DNA of 64,000 nucleotides from Antrihabitans cavernicola. GTDB lineage: Bacteria; Actinomycetota; Actinomycetes; Mycobacteriales; Mycobacteriaceae. Shown here one piece after another: positions 55,847-64,000 of this stretch. The stretch's first letter is position 1. Every line of letters begins with the position of its first letter. Below the pieces are notes generated by a model, which made no database searches, was not told where the DNA came from, and worked only from the letters and a program-made list of their open reading frames with translations. The position numbers were made by a program, and so were the translations under genes. The stretch covers positions 232,213 to 296,212 of the forward strand of contig NZ_VLNY01000007.1 in assembly GCF_008297975.1 (NCBI RefSeq), written 5' to 3'.

Positions 55847-58246
55847 CTAGTAGCGGCCGTTGGGCCCATCCCACGTGCCCTGATCGGGCTCGTCGGGTCG
55901 ATACCGATCGGATCCATCGTGACGCGGTGCGCCCGAATGACCGGCAGGCGGCGGGTTCCAGGAAGGGCCGGTTTCACCCGACGGGCGAGCGTGCTGCCCT
56001 GGCTGACCGGGCGACGGCTGTTCGCCCCACGGATCACGCGGTGTGCCGTCGGGCTGGTGCTGACCTTCCCGCGGCGGCCAACCCGGTGCCGACCATCCCG
56101 CTGGTGCACCGTAGTCCGGTCGCGATCCTTGCTGTGGACCCTGATTCGGTGCGTGACCCTGGTAGGGACCACCACCGTTGCCCCCGTAAGGGCCGCCGTT
56201 CGGCGCGGGGTAACCATTAGTGGGCGCCGGGTAACCGGTGGGGGCCGGAGCCGGATAACCGTTGGCGGGGACCGTCTCTCGCGGGAACGGTGCCGGTGCC
56301 GGCTCCGGGGGCCACGGCTCGCCACGCTCGATCGCAAGCTCGCGCGGCGTCTTCACCGGCGGCTTGTCGGACGGAACGCGCTCGCCGAAATCGTTGAACG
56401 CGGTGATGCGCGGCCGCTTCTCGACGCTGGTGAAAATCTCCTCCAGGTCGCGGCGGTGCAGCGTCTCGCGCTCGAGCAATTCGGTGGCGAGGATGTCGAG
56501 CACATCGCGGTACTCGTTGAGAATCGCCCACGCCTCGGTGTGCGCGGCCTCGATGAGGTTGCGCACCTCCTCGTCGATCTCGCGGGCAACCTCGTGCGAG
56601 TAGTCGGACTGCACACCCATCGAGCGGCCGAGGAACGGATCGCCCTGCTCTTGCCCGTAGCGAACCGCGCCCAGACGCGCGCTCATGCCGTACTCGGTGA
56701 CCATGGCGCGGGCGATCTTGGTGGCCTGGTCGATGTCGGACGACGCACCGGTCGTCGGCTCGTGGAACACCAACTCTTCCGCGGCGCGACCCCCCATGGC
56801 CATGACCAGACGAGCGATCATCTCCGACCGCGTCATCAAGCCCTTGTCGTCCTCCGGCACCGTCATCGCGTGACCGCCGGTGCGACCGCGAGCCAGGATG
56901 GTGACCTTGTAGACGGGCTCGATGTCGGGCATCGCCCACGCGGCGAGCGTGTGCCCGCCCTCGTGGTAGGCCGTGATCTTCTTCTCGTGCTCGCTGATGA
57001 TGCGGCTCTTGCGACGCGGACCACCGACAACGCGGTCGACCGCCTCTTCCAGCGCAGCACCGTTGATGACGACGCCGTTCTCACGGGCCGTCAGCAGCGC
57101 GGCCTCGTTGATGACGTTGGCGAGGTCGGCGCCGGACATACCGACCGTCCGCTTCGCAAGTCCCTCGATGTCGGCATGCTGATCGATCGGCTTGCCCTGC
57201 GAGTGCACCTTGAGGATCGCGCGGCGACCGGCGAGGTCGGGTGCGCTGACCGGAATCTGGCGGTCGAAACGGCCGGGGCGCAACAGCGCCGGGTCCAGAA
57301 TGTCGGGGCGGTTTGTTGCCGCGATCAGGATGACGCCGGTGCGATCGCCGAAGCCGTCCATCTCGACAAGCAACTGGTTGAGCGTCTGCTCGCGCTCGTC
57401 GTGACCGCCACCGAGGCCTGCGCCACGCTGGCGACCGACAGCGTCGATCTCGTCGACGAAGATGATGCAGGGGCTGTTCTGCTTGGCCTGCTCGAACAGG
57501 TCGCGAACACGCGATGCACCGACACCGACGAACATCTCGACGAAGTCGGAACCGGAGATCGTGAAGAACGGGACGCCCGCCTCGCCCGCGACAGCGCGAG
57601 CCAGCAGCGTCTTACCGGTTCCTGGCGGGCCGTAGAGCAGCACACCCTTGGGGATTTTCGCGCCGAGCGCCTGGTAGCGGGCCGGGTTCTGCAGGAAGTC
57701 CTTGATCTCGTACAGCTCTTCGACAGCCTCGTCTGCACCCGCAACATCGGCGAACGTCGTCTTGGGCATGTCCTTGGTGAGCTGCTTCGCCTTGGACTTA
57801 CCGAAGCCCATCACGCCGCCGCGACCACCGCCTTGCATGCGACCCATCACGAAGACGAACAGACCGAGCAGCACCACCATGGGCAACACGAACAGCAGGA
57901 TCGAGGTGAGCCAGCTCTCCTGCGTGACGGTGGTGTTGAACTTCGAGGCGCCGGAGTCTTGGACAGCCTTGAACACCTGGTCGGACACCGAGCTGGGGTA
58001 CTTGGCGATGATCTTCGTCTCGCCGCTCGTCGCGTCGTTTCCGTTGTTCAGGGTCAGCCGGATCTGCTGCTCCCGATCGTCGATCTGGGCTTGCGACACG
58101 TTCTTGTCGCTCAACTGCGTCAGCGCCACCGAAGTGTCGACGCTCTTCCAGCCGCGCGTGTCGTTGCCGAAGTAACTGAACGCATAGATGACCAGCAGAA
58201 TGCCGGCGACTATGGCCAGGTTGCGAAACACAGTCTTGCGGTTCAT
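55847..58246 (-). CDS. ftsH: ATP-dependent zinc metalloprotease FtsH
   Basis: FtsH degrades membrane and short-lived cytosolic proteins. Two transmembrane helices (residues ~9-27 and ~112-134) flank a small extracytoplasmic domain. The AAA+ module has Walker [12 protein letters not shown], Walker [13 protein letters not shown] and the arginine-finger region [20 protein letters not shown], and the peptidase has the zinc motif HEGGH. The catalytic part ends near residue 640, and the remaining ~155 residues are a Pro/Gly/Gln-rich disordered tail with repeated GYPAP units, longer than in E. coli FtsH. Length is 799 residues. The ATG is divergent from the kinase gene with 199 bp between starts. 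Confidence 0.97.
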   Translation of the reverse strand: MNRKTVFRNLAIVAGILLVIYAFSYFGNDTRGWKSVDTSVALTQLSDKNVSQAQIDDREQQIRLTLNNGNDATSGETKIIAKYPSSVSDQVFKAVQDSGASKFNTTVTQESWLTSILLFVLPMVVLLGLFVFVMGRMQGGGRGGVMGFGKSKAKQLTKDMPKTTFADVAGADEAVEELYEIKDFLQNPARYQALGAKIPKGVLLYGPPGTGKTLLARAVAGEAGVPFFTISGSDFVEMFVGVGASRVRDLFEQAKQNSPCIIFVDEIDAVGRQRGAGLGGGHDEREQTLNQLLVEMDGFGDRTGVILIAATNRPDILDPALLRPGRFDRQIPVSAPDLAGRRAILKVHSQGKPIDQHADIEGLAKRTVGMSGADLANVINEAALLTARENGVVINGAALEEAVDRVVGGPRRKSRIISEHEKKITAYHEGGHTLAAWAMPDIEPVYKVTILARGRTGGHAMTVPEDDKGLMTRSEMIARLVMAMGGRAAEELVFHEPTTGASSDIDQATKIARAMVTEYGMSARLGAVRYGQEQGDPFLGRSMGVQSDYSHEVAREIDEEVRNLIEAAHTEAWAILNEYRDVLDILATELLERETLHRRDLEEIFTSVEKRPRITAFNDFGERVPSDKPPVKTPRELAIERGEPWPPEPAPAPFPRETVPANGYPAPAPTGYPAPTNGYPAPNGGPYGGNGGGPYQGHAPNQGPQQGSRPDYGAPAGWSAPGWPPREGQHQPDGTPRDPWGEQPSPGQPGQHARPSGETGPSWNPPPAGHSGAPRHDGSDRYRPDEPDQGTWDGPNGRY

Positions 58247-58445
58247 ACAGCGTCGGCCGCTATGGCCCGGTCCTTTCGAGTGGTGCGCCTGCGGTTGAAA
58301 AACTTGCAGTAGCCCGGATAGGCGAGCACGGCCGGACGTATCAGGCTACCGCGAAGAGTGAAAGTCCACGTGGGTCGCCAGGTAGTGCCAACCTGTCGAT
58401 ATAACGACGAGCCCGTCCCCATGGTTCCCGGCGTTATCATTTCGC

Positions 58446-60647
58446 ATGCGCCCAGAGCAGCCGGTAACCGTGCCGGAGCTGGTCGAACAGTTCGACGAGG
58501 CCTGGCGTTCCGCCGACGGCGAACCCGATCTGCGCACCTATCTGCCCGACTCCCCCGTGCAACGACGGGTCGCGCTCATCGAACTCGTCAAGGTCGATCT
58601 GCGAAACCGCTGGTCACAGGGCAAGGCGCCGAAACGCCTCGCGCAGTACTGCGAGGAGATCCCGGAACTCGGGTCGTGGCCGCTGCCCCCCGACCTGATC
58701 TACGAAGAGTTCCACGTACGACGCAACAACGGCTCCGCGCCGGACGAGTCCGAATACACCGAGGACTACCCCGACCAGGCGGAACTGCTGAGCGAAATGC
58801 TCGGGACCGGTGTGTACGAGTCGACGTTGATGACGCATTCGGGCAGTGCAGGCACCCTCGTCGAGCTGGACGCGGGCCGACGGATCAACGATTTCGACCT
58901 GATGACCGAACTGGGGCGCGGCGCATTCGCTCGGGTCTTCCTTGCCAGACAGCGCTCCATGCAACGGCTGGTGGCGGTCAAGATCTCCGAGGATCACGGC
59001 ACCGAACCGCAGACCTTGGCGCAGCTCGACCACGACTACATCGTTCGCGTTTTCGACCAACGACTGCTCGAGGGCGGCAAGCTCCGGCTGCTCTACATGC
59101 AATATCTGCCGGGCGGGACGTTGCTCAGCGTGGTGAAGCTGGTTCGACAGACTCCGCTGGCAAATCGCAGCGGGCGGTTGCTGTTGCAGGCAATCGATCA
59201 GGTATTGGCCGACAAAGGCGAGATTCGGCCCACGGATTCCGCCGTTCGCGCTGAGCTCGCCGCACTGACGTGGCCCGAGACAGTGGCCTGGTTGGGCAGG
59301 CGATTGGCCGATGCACTCGACTACGCGGGTAGCCGCGGCGTGCTGCACCGCGATATCAAGCCGGCAAACGTCCTGCTCACCGCCGACGGCGTTCCAAAGC
59401 TGGCCGACTTCAACATCAGCTTCAGCACGGAAATCCCTGGCGACTCCCCCGTTGCCTACTTCGGCGGGTCGCTGTCGTACATGTCGCCGGAGCAGCTGGC
59501 AGCGATCCATCCGGACAAGCCGGGCACGGCCGCCGACCTCGACACCCGCAGCGATCTGTACTCGCTCGGCGTCGTGCTGTGGGAATTGCTCACGGGTAGC
59601 AAGCCTTTCGCCGACAGCGCCGGGAAGGACGCGGGCGACAGAACCACACTCGACGCGATGCTCGAGCAGCGCAGCCATGGCGTCGATCCGCATCCGCGGG
59701 CGGAGTTGCCCGCGGATTGCCCCGCCGCGCTGAGCCGAGTGCTGACCAAGATGCTGGAGCCCGATCCGGCCGATCGATGGTCGTCGGGGGCCGAACTGGC
59801 ACAGCAACTCGACGTCTGTCTGGACCCGCGAGCCCGCGACCTGGTCGATCCCCCACCCGACAGTTGGCGGCTCCGATTGCGCCGCTGGCCGCACCCGATC
59901 ATGGCGTTGGCGATCGCCGTGCCCAACCTGCTTGCGATTCTCTACAGCTATCAGCACAACCGAACGCTGATCATCGACAACCTCGATCCCGCAGCGCAGC
60001 ACCGATTCGATCTGCTCACGAAGTGGAGCTACGGCATCGCATTTCCGGCTGGGATCGCGATGACGACCTATCTGATCACCTATCTGTTCGTCGTCTCGAA
60101 CGGGCTCAGAAAGGGCCGCAGCTACGACGCCGCCGCGCTGAGCCGGGCGCGCACCGACACACTTCAGCTCGGCCAACGGATCGCGGTGATGATCTTCGCG
60201 CTGTGGGTGCTGGCGGGCATCCTGGTGCCGTTGACGCTGCAGCTTTCCGGATCGGACATGGCATTCGATGCGGTCGTACATTTCTCCGCATCCCAAATCG
60301 TTTGCGGTGCAATAGCAATCGTCTATCCGTACTTCCTGGTCAACTTCTACGCGGTGCGCTGCCTGTACCCGGCGTTCCTGCCGCACGGTGAGGTCACCGC
60401 CGACGACGCGAGTCGGTTGCGGCGCCTCGATCGGCGCAGCACGCTCTACCTTGCTGCCGCCGCGGCGGTTCCGCTGATCGGTGTCGCGGGCGCAACCTTC
60501 ATTCCGCCCGCCGATCTGCCGAAGGTGATCGTCGCCGTTCGCGTGCTGTGCGTGGGCAGCGCGCTCGCCTTCGTCGGCGCCTACTGGTTGTTCCGGTTGC
60601 TCGAGGACGATTTGCGGGCGTTGGAACGGGTGGTGAGAGCTCGCTGA
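58446..60647 (+). CDS. Multi-TM Ser/Thr protein kinase with N-terminal extension and DFN motif
   Basis: An N-terminal domain (residues 1-140) with LVEQFDEAWRSADGEPDLRT and LPPDLIYEEFHVRR precedes the kinase domain (~147-460). The kinase has LGRGAFARVFLARQ, the ATP-lysine in VAVKISED, the catalytic loop VLHRDIKPANVLL, and DFNIS in place of DFG (residue ~319). MSPEQL replaces the APE segment. The C-terminal ~250 residues hold six hydrophobic helices. The extension and the DFN variant resemble kinases that are abundant in planctomycetes, from recall of that family. All residues needed for phosphotransfer except the DFG glycine are present. Length is 733 residues; the ligand is unknown. Confidence 0.87.
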   Translation: MRPEQPVTVPELVEQFDEAWRSADGEPDLRTYLPDSPVQRRVALIELVKVDLRNRWSQGKAPKRLAQYCEEIPELGSWPLPPDLIYEEFHVRRNNGSAPDESEYTEDYPDQAELLSEMLGTGVYESTLMTHSGSAGTLVELDAGRRINDFDLMTELGRGAFARVFLARQRSMQRLVAVKISEDHGTEPQTLAQLDHDYIVRVFDQRLLEGGKLRLLYMQYLPGGTLLSVVKLVRQTPLANRSGRLLLQAIDQVLADKGEIRPTDSAVRAELAALTWPETVAWLGRRLADALDYAGSRGVLHRDIKPANVLLTADGVPKLADFNISFSTEIPGDSPVAYFGGSLSYMSPEQLAAIHPDKPGTAADLDTRSDLYSLGVVLWELLTGSKPFADSAGKDAGDRTTLDAMLEQRSHGVDPHPRAELPADCPAALSRVLTKMLEPDPADRWSSGAELAQQLDVCLDPRARDLVDPPPDSWRLRLRRWPHPIMALAIAVPNLLAILYSYQHNRTLIIDNLDPAAQHRFDLLTKWSYGIAFPAGIAMTTYLITYLFVVSNGLRKGRSYDAAALSRARTDTLQLGQRIAVMIFALWVLAGILVPLTLQLSGSDMAFDAVVHFSASQIVCGAIAIVYPYFLVNFYAVRCLYPAFLPHGEVTADDASRLRRLDRRSTLYLAAAAAVPLIGVAGATFIPPADLPKVIVAVRVLCVGSALAFVGAYWLFRLLEDDLRALERVVRAR

Positions 60648-60683
60648 CGCCGAACGGCCGGTGCCCGTCGTACGCTGGATTTC

Positions 60684-60965
60684 ATGTGCCGAAACATCAC
60701 CGCTCTTCGTGGCCTGGAACCGCCCGCGACGCAGGAGGAGATCGACGCTGCCGCTCTGCAATACGTTCGCAAAGTGGGTGGTCTGTCCGCGATTTCCGCC
60801 GCCAACAAGTCTGCGGTCGACGCCGCGGTCGCCGAGATCGCCGCGACAACCGCCCGCCTCCTGGCGGACCTGCCTGCACGCAAGGTCCCGCCGAAGAACG
60901 ATCCCCCGCTGCGTCGTATCGCCGCGCGTAATCACACGCACCCGCATACGCACAGCCACGCCTGA
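60684..60965 (+). CDS. DUF2277 protein with His-rich tail
   Basis: The 93-residue protein begins MCRNITALRGLEPPATQEEI, the hallmark of DUF2277. The C-terminus is NHTHPHTHSHA, six histidines in eleven residues, a likely metal-binding tail. No membrane helix or signal peptide is seen. It lies 37 bp after the kinase gene and 8 bp before the next membrane-protein gene. The function of the family is unknown. Confidence 0.88.
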   Translation: MCRNITALRGLEPPATQEEIDAAALQYVRKVGGLSAISAANKSAVDAAVAEIAATTARLLADLPARKVPPKNDPPLRRIAARNHTHPHTHSHA

Positions 60966-60973
60966 GCCGAAAA

Positions 60974-61381
60974 GTGCCGTATGCCGTCGTACGTCCCGAC
61001 GGGATGGACGACGAAGAGCGTTGGTACGACGGGATCGGAAGCCTGCTGTGGGTAATCGCCGGACTTGTTGCTGGAGCAGTACTCGGCGGATGGGTCTTCG
61101 TGTGGGGTGTCGCTGCACTGCACGATCTGCTGCACGTACCGGAGTTGTCACCGGTGCCCATCGAGGATCGTGCGCCTGGCGTTGCGGGACCCACCTTCGC
61201 GTACTGGCTGGCCTGGGCGATCCCGCCGCTGGTGGTGTACCCAATCGGCGCGTACCTGGCCTGGTCGTGGCGACCAGGACGCTGGCCCGTTATCGCGACG
61301 CTGACGGGATTCACGTCGGCCGCACTGATGATCGTGCCGATCTGGATCTCGATGGAGGTGGGCGGATTCGCCCCGACCTGA
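60974..61381 (+). CDS. Small membrane protein, unknown function
   Basis: The product has three predicted helices (about 22-45, 77-97 and 104-124) in 135 residues, counted from a GTG at 60974. An in-frame ATG at 61004 would give a 125-residue form starting MDDEERWYDGIGS. A His-rich loop segment (ALHDLLHVPEL) lies between the first two helices. I do not recognise a family. It follows DUF2277 closely and is probably cotranscribed. Confidence 0.6.
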   Translation: MPYAVVRPDGMDDEERWYDGIGSLLWVIAGLVAGAVLGGWVFVWGVAALHDLLHVPELSPVPIEDRAPGVAGPTFAYWLAWAIPPLVVYPIGAYLAWSWRPGRWPVIATLTGFTSAALMIVPIWISMEVGGFAPT

Positions 61382-61452
61382 TCGGATGTCTCGATCTGTG
61401 CAAATATCGTCCTAGTGCTCCACATCACAACTCACCCGTGCGGAGGTCGACG

Positions 61453-62994
61453 ATGACCGCGACAGAAACCATCACCGAGCAGCGCCTCGACATCGCGGTG
61501 CGCAATCCGGCTGACGGGCGGGTAGTCGGTAGTGTCCCCGACGAATCGCCTGCCGCCGTTGCGGCGAAAATCGCAACGCTGCGGGCGAACCAGCCTGCGT
61601 GGGAGGCGTTGGGCCCCAAGAAGCGGGGCGAGTGGCTGCGCAAGTTTCAGAACTGGATGATCGACAACTCCGATCACATCGCCGACGTGCTGCAGTCGGA
61701 AACGTCCAAGCCGCGGGTCGATTCCAGCATCGAGGTGCCGCTGATCAGCGACCTCGTCAACTACTACGTCAACAACGGCACGAAGTTTCTCGCCGACGAG
61801 CATCCGATGTCGTTCACTGCGCTCGGTGCGGCGAAGAAGCTGACCAAGACCTATCGCCCGTACCCGGTGGTCGGCGTGATCACGCCATGGAACTTCCCCT
61901 TCGCCATGCCGGGGATGGACGTGGTTCCGGCGTTGATGGCCGGTGCCGCCGTGATTCTCAAGCCGTCCGAAGTGACCCCGCTCGGCGGTGCCGAATTCGT
62001 CCGCGGCTGGAAGGCGATCGGCGCGCCGCCGGTGCTCGAATTGGCAACCGGCCGTGGCGAAACCGGCGCCGCTGTCGTCGAGAACGTCGACTACGTCCAG
62101 TTCACCGGATCGACGTCGACGGGCAAGATCATCGCGATGCAGTGCGCCAAACGACTGGTTCCGTACAGCCTTGAACTCGGCGGCAAGGATCCGGCTCTGG
62201 TGCTCTCCGACGCCGACATCGACCGCGCCGCATACGGAATCGCCTTCGGCGGCCTGCTCAACGCCGGTCAGGTTTGTGTCTCGGTGGAGCGCGTCTACGT
62301 CGAAGCGCCGGTGTACGACGAGTTCGTCGCCAAGCTCACCAGTCATGTCGGCGAACTGCGCCAGGGAGCCGACGATCGCAAGGGCAAGTTCGACATCGGC
62401 GCCTTGGCCACGGCTGAGCAACGCGACATCGTCGCGCGCCATGTCGACGACGCGATCGCGAAGGGCGCTCGCGCGACCACCGGCGGCAAAGCAACCGGCG
62501 TCGGCACCTTCTTCGAGCCGACAGTGCTTGTGGACGTGGATCATTCGATGTCGTGCATCACGGAAGAGACGTTCGGCCCGACGATCCCGGTGATCAAGGT
62601 CGCCGACGAGGCCGAGGCCATCCGACTGGCGAACGACTCGACATTCGGACTGTCGGCAACCGTGTGGACTCAGGACAAGGAACGTGGCGAGCGGGTGGCC
62701 CGCCAGATCGAGGCAGGCGCAGTCAACATCAACGACGCCGCGTCCAACGTCTTCGCCTTCGCACTGCCGATGGGCGGTTGGAAGGACTCCGGTGTCGGTG
62801 CGCGATGGGGCGGTGCCGCGGGCGTTCAGAAGTACTGTCGCGCACAGGCAATCACGGTTCCCCGAGTGCCGACCCAGAAGAAGGAACTGATCTGGTTCCC
62901 GTATTCGCCGCCGAAGGTCAAGATGGCGTTGGCGACGATGCGTGCCGTCAGCGCGACCGGACTGCGACGGTTCGGAATCGGCCGCCGATCCTGA
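61453..62994 (+). CDS. Aldehyde dehydrogenase (succinate-semialdehyde type)
   Basis: This NAD(P)-dependent enzyme oxidises aldehydes to acids. The cofactor segment is VGVITPWNFPFAMPGMD, the general base is in LELGGKDPALVL, and the nucleophilic cysteine is in NAGQVCVSVERVYV. The best family match is to succinate-semialdehyde or broad-range dehydrogenases, but the substrate is not certain. It has 513 residues, slightly long because of a basic C-terminal extension. GGAGG lies 8 bases before the ATG. It is convergent with the LysR gene; their stop codons abut. Confidence 0.93.
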   Translation: MTATETITEQRLDIAVRNPADGRVVGSVPDESPAAVAAKIATLRANQPAWEALGPKKRGEWLRKFQNWMIDNSDHIADVLQSETSKPRVDSSIEVPLISDLVNYYVNNGTKFLADEHPMSFTALGAAKKLTKTYRPYPVVGVITPWNFPFAMPGMDVVPALMAGAAVILKPSEVTPLGGAEFVRGWKAIGAPPVLELATGRGETGAAVVENVDYVQFTGSTSTGKIIAMQCAKRLVPYSLELGGKDPALVLSDADIDRAAYGIAFGGLLNAGQVCVSVERVYVEAPVYDEFVAKLTSHVGELRQGADDRKGKFDIGALATAEQRDIVARHVDDAIAKGARATTGGKATGVGTFFEPTVLVDVDHSMSCITEETFGPTIPVIKVADEAEAIRLANDSTFGLSATVWTQDKERGERVARQIEAGAVNINDAASNVFAFALPMGGWKDSGVGARWGGAAGVQKYCRAQAITVPRVPTQKKELIWFPYSPPKVKMALATMRAVSATGLRRFGIGRRS

Positions 62995-63849
62995 CTAGCT
63001 GGTCGCCGCGTGCTCTACGAAATCGAGCACCGACGACCTGTCGTCGTCGACCCGCCATGCGAGCGTGAGCACGCACGGATCGATGCCCGTCAACTTGCGT
63101 GCGGTGATTCCCGGCCAGCGATACAGCGGCAGGTTGTCTTCGGCAAGAATGCAGATACCCAGGCCTAGGCCCACCGCCTCCACGGTCTGCTCTGGCGTCG
63201 ACTCTTCCGCGCCAACAACAGGTTTCCGACCGCCGCGCGCATCGGTGGCCAACCAGTAGTCGCGCAACGGGCCCGCGTCCATCGGCAACGCGATGAATGT
63301 TTCGTCGACGATGTCGGCGAAATCGACGGTCTCGGATTCGGCGAGTCGATGGGTCTCCGGCATCAACACCCACCGCTCCTCGGTCCGCAGTTCGCGTGAG
63401 GTGTAGCGCTCGCGGTCCGGCAGGGGCAGCCACAGCAACGCCAGATCCGACTTTCGCGTGGCAAGTCCACACGTCGGGTCCGACCACGGCGCGGTGTGGA
63501 ACTCCAACTGCTGCCCGCTCGCCTTCTCCAACTCAGTGAGCAGACCGCGTCCGATCGAATCCTGCAGTCCGACGCGAAGCGTGTCCTGCGCCGCAGTCAG
63601 CGCTTCGGTCACCGCACCCCACAGAGCGAGCACCTGCTTCGCGCCGATCAGCAGCTCGCGCCCAGCCACGGTCAACGCGACGGTGCGCTGATCGCGATCG
63701 AACAGGCTGACCCCCAGCTGCGACTCCAACTGTCGTATCTGCCGCGACAACGTCGGTTGCGCGATGTCGAGCCGCTGTGCCGCCTTGGTGAAATGCAGCT
63801 CTTCGGCGACAGCGACGAAGTAGCGCAGATCCCGCAGATGAGGGTCCAT
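62995..63849 (-). CDS. LysR-family transcriptional regulator
   Basis: The N-terminal winged helix is RDLRYFVAVAEELHFTKAAQ followed by QPTLSRQIRQLESQLG, and the periplasmic-binding-like effector domain fills the rest of the 284 residues. A LysR-type palindrome overlaps the start codon, as expected for self-control. The usual divergent target gene is not next to it, because an insertion sequence begins 32 bp upstream. Confidence 0.93.
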   Translation of the reverse strand: MDPHLRDLRYFVAVAEELHFTKAAQRLDIAQPTLSRQIRQLESQLGVSLFDRDQRTVALTVAGRELLIGAKQVLALWGAVTEALTAAQDTLRVGLQDSIGRGLLTELEKASGQQLEFHTAPWSDPTCGLATRKSDLALLWLPLPDRERYTSRELRTEERWVLMPETHRLAESETVDFADIVDETFIALPMDAGPLRDYWLATDARGGRKPVVGAEESTPEQTVEAVGLGLGICILAEDNLPLYRWPGITARKLTGIDPCVLTLAWRVDDDRSSVLDFVEHAATS

Positions 63850-63862
63850 AGCCTATGGCTAT
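63848..63862. promoter_or_regulatory. LysR-type operator
   Basis: ATAGCCTATGGCTAT is a perfect palindrome with the T-N11-A core, overlapping the first bases of the lysR-type gene. It is the probable binding site of that regulator. Confidence 0.7.
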
Positions 63863-63880
63863 CAGATGGTGAACCGACTA

Positions 63881-64000
63881 GGGCGTGTCTCCCGAATATT
63901 TGCGTCCTGACCAGCGAGTATTAGCCGATGACGCGGATGGGTGTGATTTCTGACGAGTTCTGGGCTGCTGTCGAACCGGTGATGCCCTCGGATGTAGGTA
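63881..64000 (+). mobile_element. Left end of an IS5-like insertion sequence (cut by the window)
   Basis: GGGCGTGTCTCCCGAA at 63881-63896 looks like the left terminal inverted repeat of an IS5-family element, and a transposase reading frame starts 47 bp inside. The bases CTA just outside may belong to the target duplication. The other end is outside the window. Confidence 0.6.
63928..64000 (+). CDS. IS5-family transposase, N-terminal fragment (cut by the window)
   Basis: Only 24 codons are inside the window, reading MTRMGVISDEFWAAVEPVMP. The phrase of the form SDEFWAAVEPVMP is the typical N-terminus of IS5-family transposases with a DUF4096-like domain. The DDE catalytic region lies beyond the right edge, so activity cannot be judged. 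Confidence 0.65.
   Translation, partial: MTRMGVISDEFWAAVEPVMPSDVG

Noticed and set aside
56170..56290. Repeat array in the 3' part of ftsH
   Set aside because: The repeats are imperfect codons for the GYPAP units of the FtsH tail, part of the coding sequence and neither a CRISPR nor a mobile repeat.
55919..58312. Long plus-strand open frame antisense to ftsH
   Set aside because: The frame is open because of third-position GC in ftsH; no start context or protein family is visible.
58614..61244. Long minus-strand open frame opposite the multi-TM kinase
   Set aside because: The kinase, DUF2277 and membrane-protein genes on the plus strand account for the sequence; the antisense product is Arg/Gln-rich noise.

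Overview
The window looks like chromosome from a mycolic-acid actinobacterium, most likely Rhodococcus or another Nocardiaceae genus. It is GC-rich and uses many GTG starts. It carries the lineage markers CarD, Lsr2, ClpC1, DisA, MhuD and LpqE, and its backbone follows the Mycobacterium tuberculosis order from rlmB (Rv3579c) to ftsH (Rv3610c). Synteny statements come from recall; no search was run.

Backbone, left part (1-17600): rlmB, cysS, ispF, ispD and carD on the minus strand; lpqE, a UvrA-like ATPase, radA and disA on the plus strand; then a HAD hydrolase, a Ser-rich membrane protein, a beta-carbonic anhydrase, mutY, a 1101-residue HEAT-like protein of unknown function, an alpha/beta hydrolase and the haem-degrading enzyme mhuD.

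Accessory region A (17600-29950): a cobalamin riboswitch with a tandem pair of cbtBA cobalt-transport operons, a TetR/FAD-monooxygenase pair sharing three operator copies, OsmC, a P450, an ABC-2 exporter with a divergent two-component system, small membrane proteins and an LLM oxidoreductase. It ends at a nested bidirectional terminator facing clpC1.

Accessory region B (32830-45480) separates clpC1 from lsr2. It holds phospholipase D, a secreted lipase, an unknown secreted protein, a hydrolase, a DUF1772/NmrA pair with a divergent AraC regulator, a GGDEF-EAL protein, an FHA-LuxR regulator, a chorismate mutase and a receptor Ser/Thr kinase with a Kelch ectodomain. The last four look like a signalling cluster.

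Backbone, right part (45500-58250): lsr2, lysS, a cysteine dioxygenase/rhodanese pair preceded by a 9-codon Cys-Cys leader ORF, coaX-panD-panC (coenzyme A), three lineage-specific proteins, folK-folB-folP-folE (folate) and ftsH. Beyond ftsH lie a multi-TM Ser/Thr kinase with a DFN in place of DFG, DUF2277, a membrane protein, an aldehyde dehydrogenase, a LysR regulator and the left end of an IS5-like insertion sequence. I saw no tRNA, rRNA, CRISPR array or prophage. No gene-free stretch exceeds about 300 bp.
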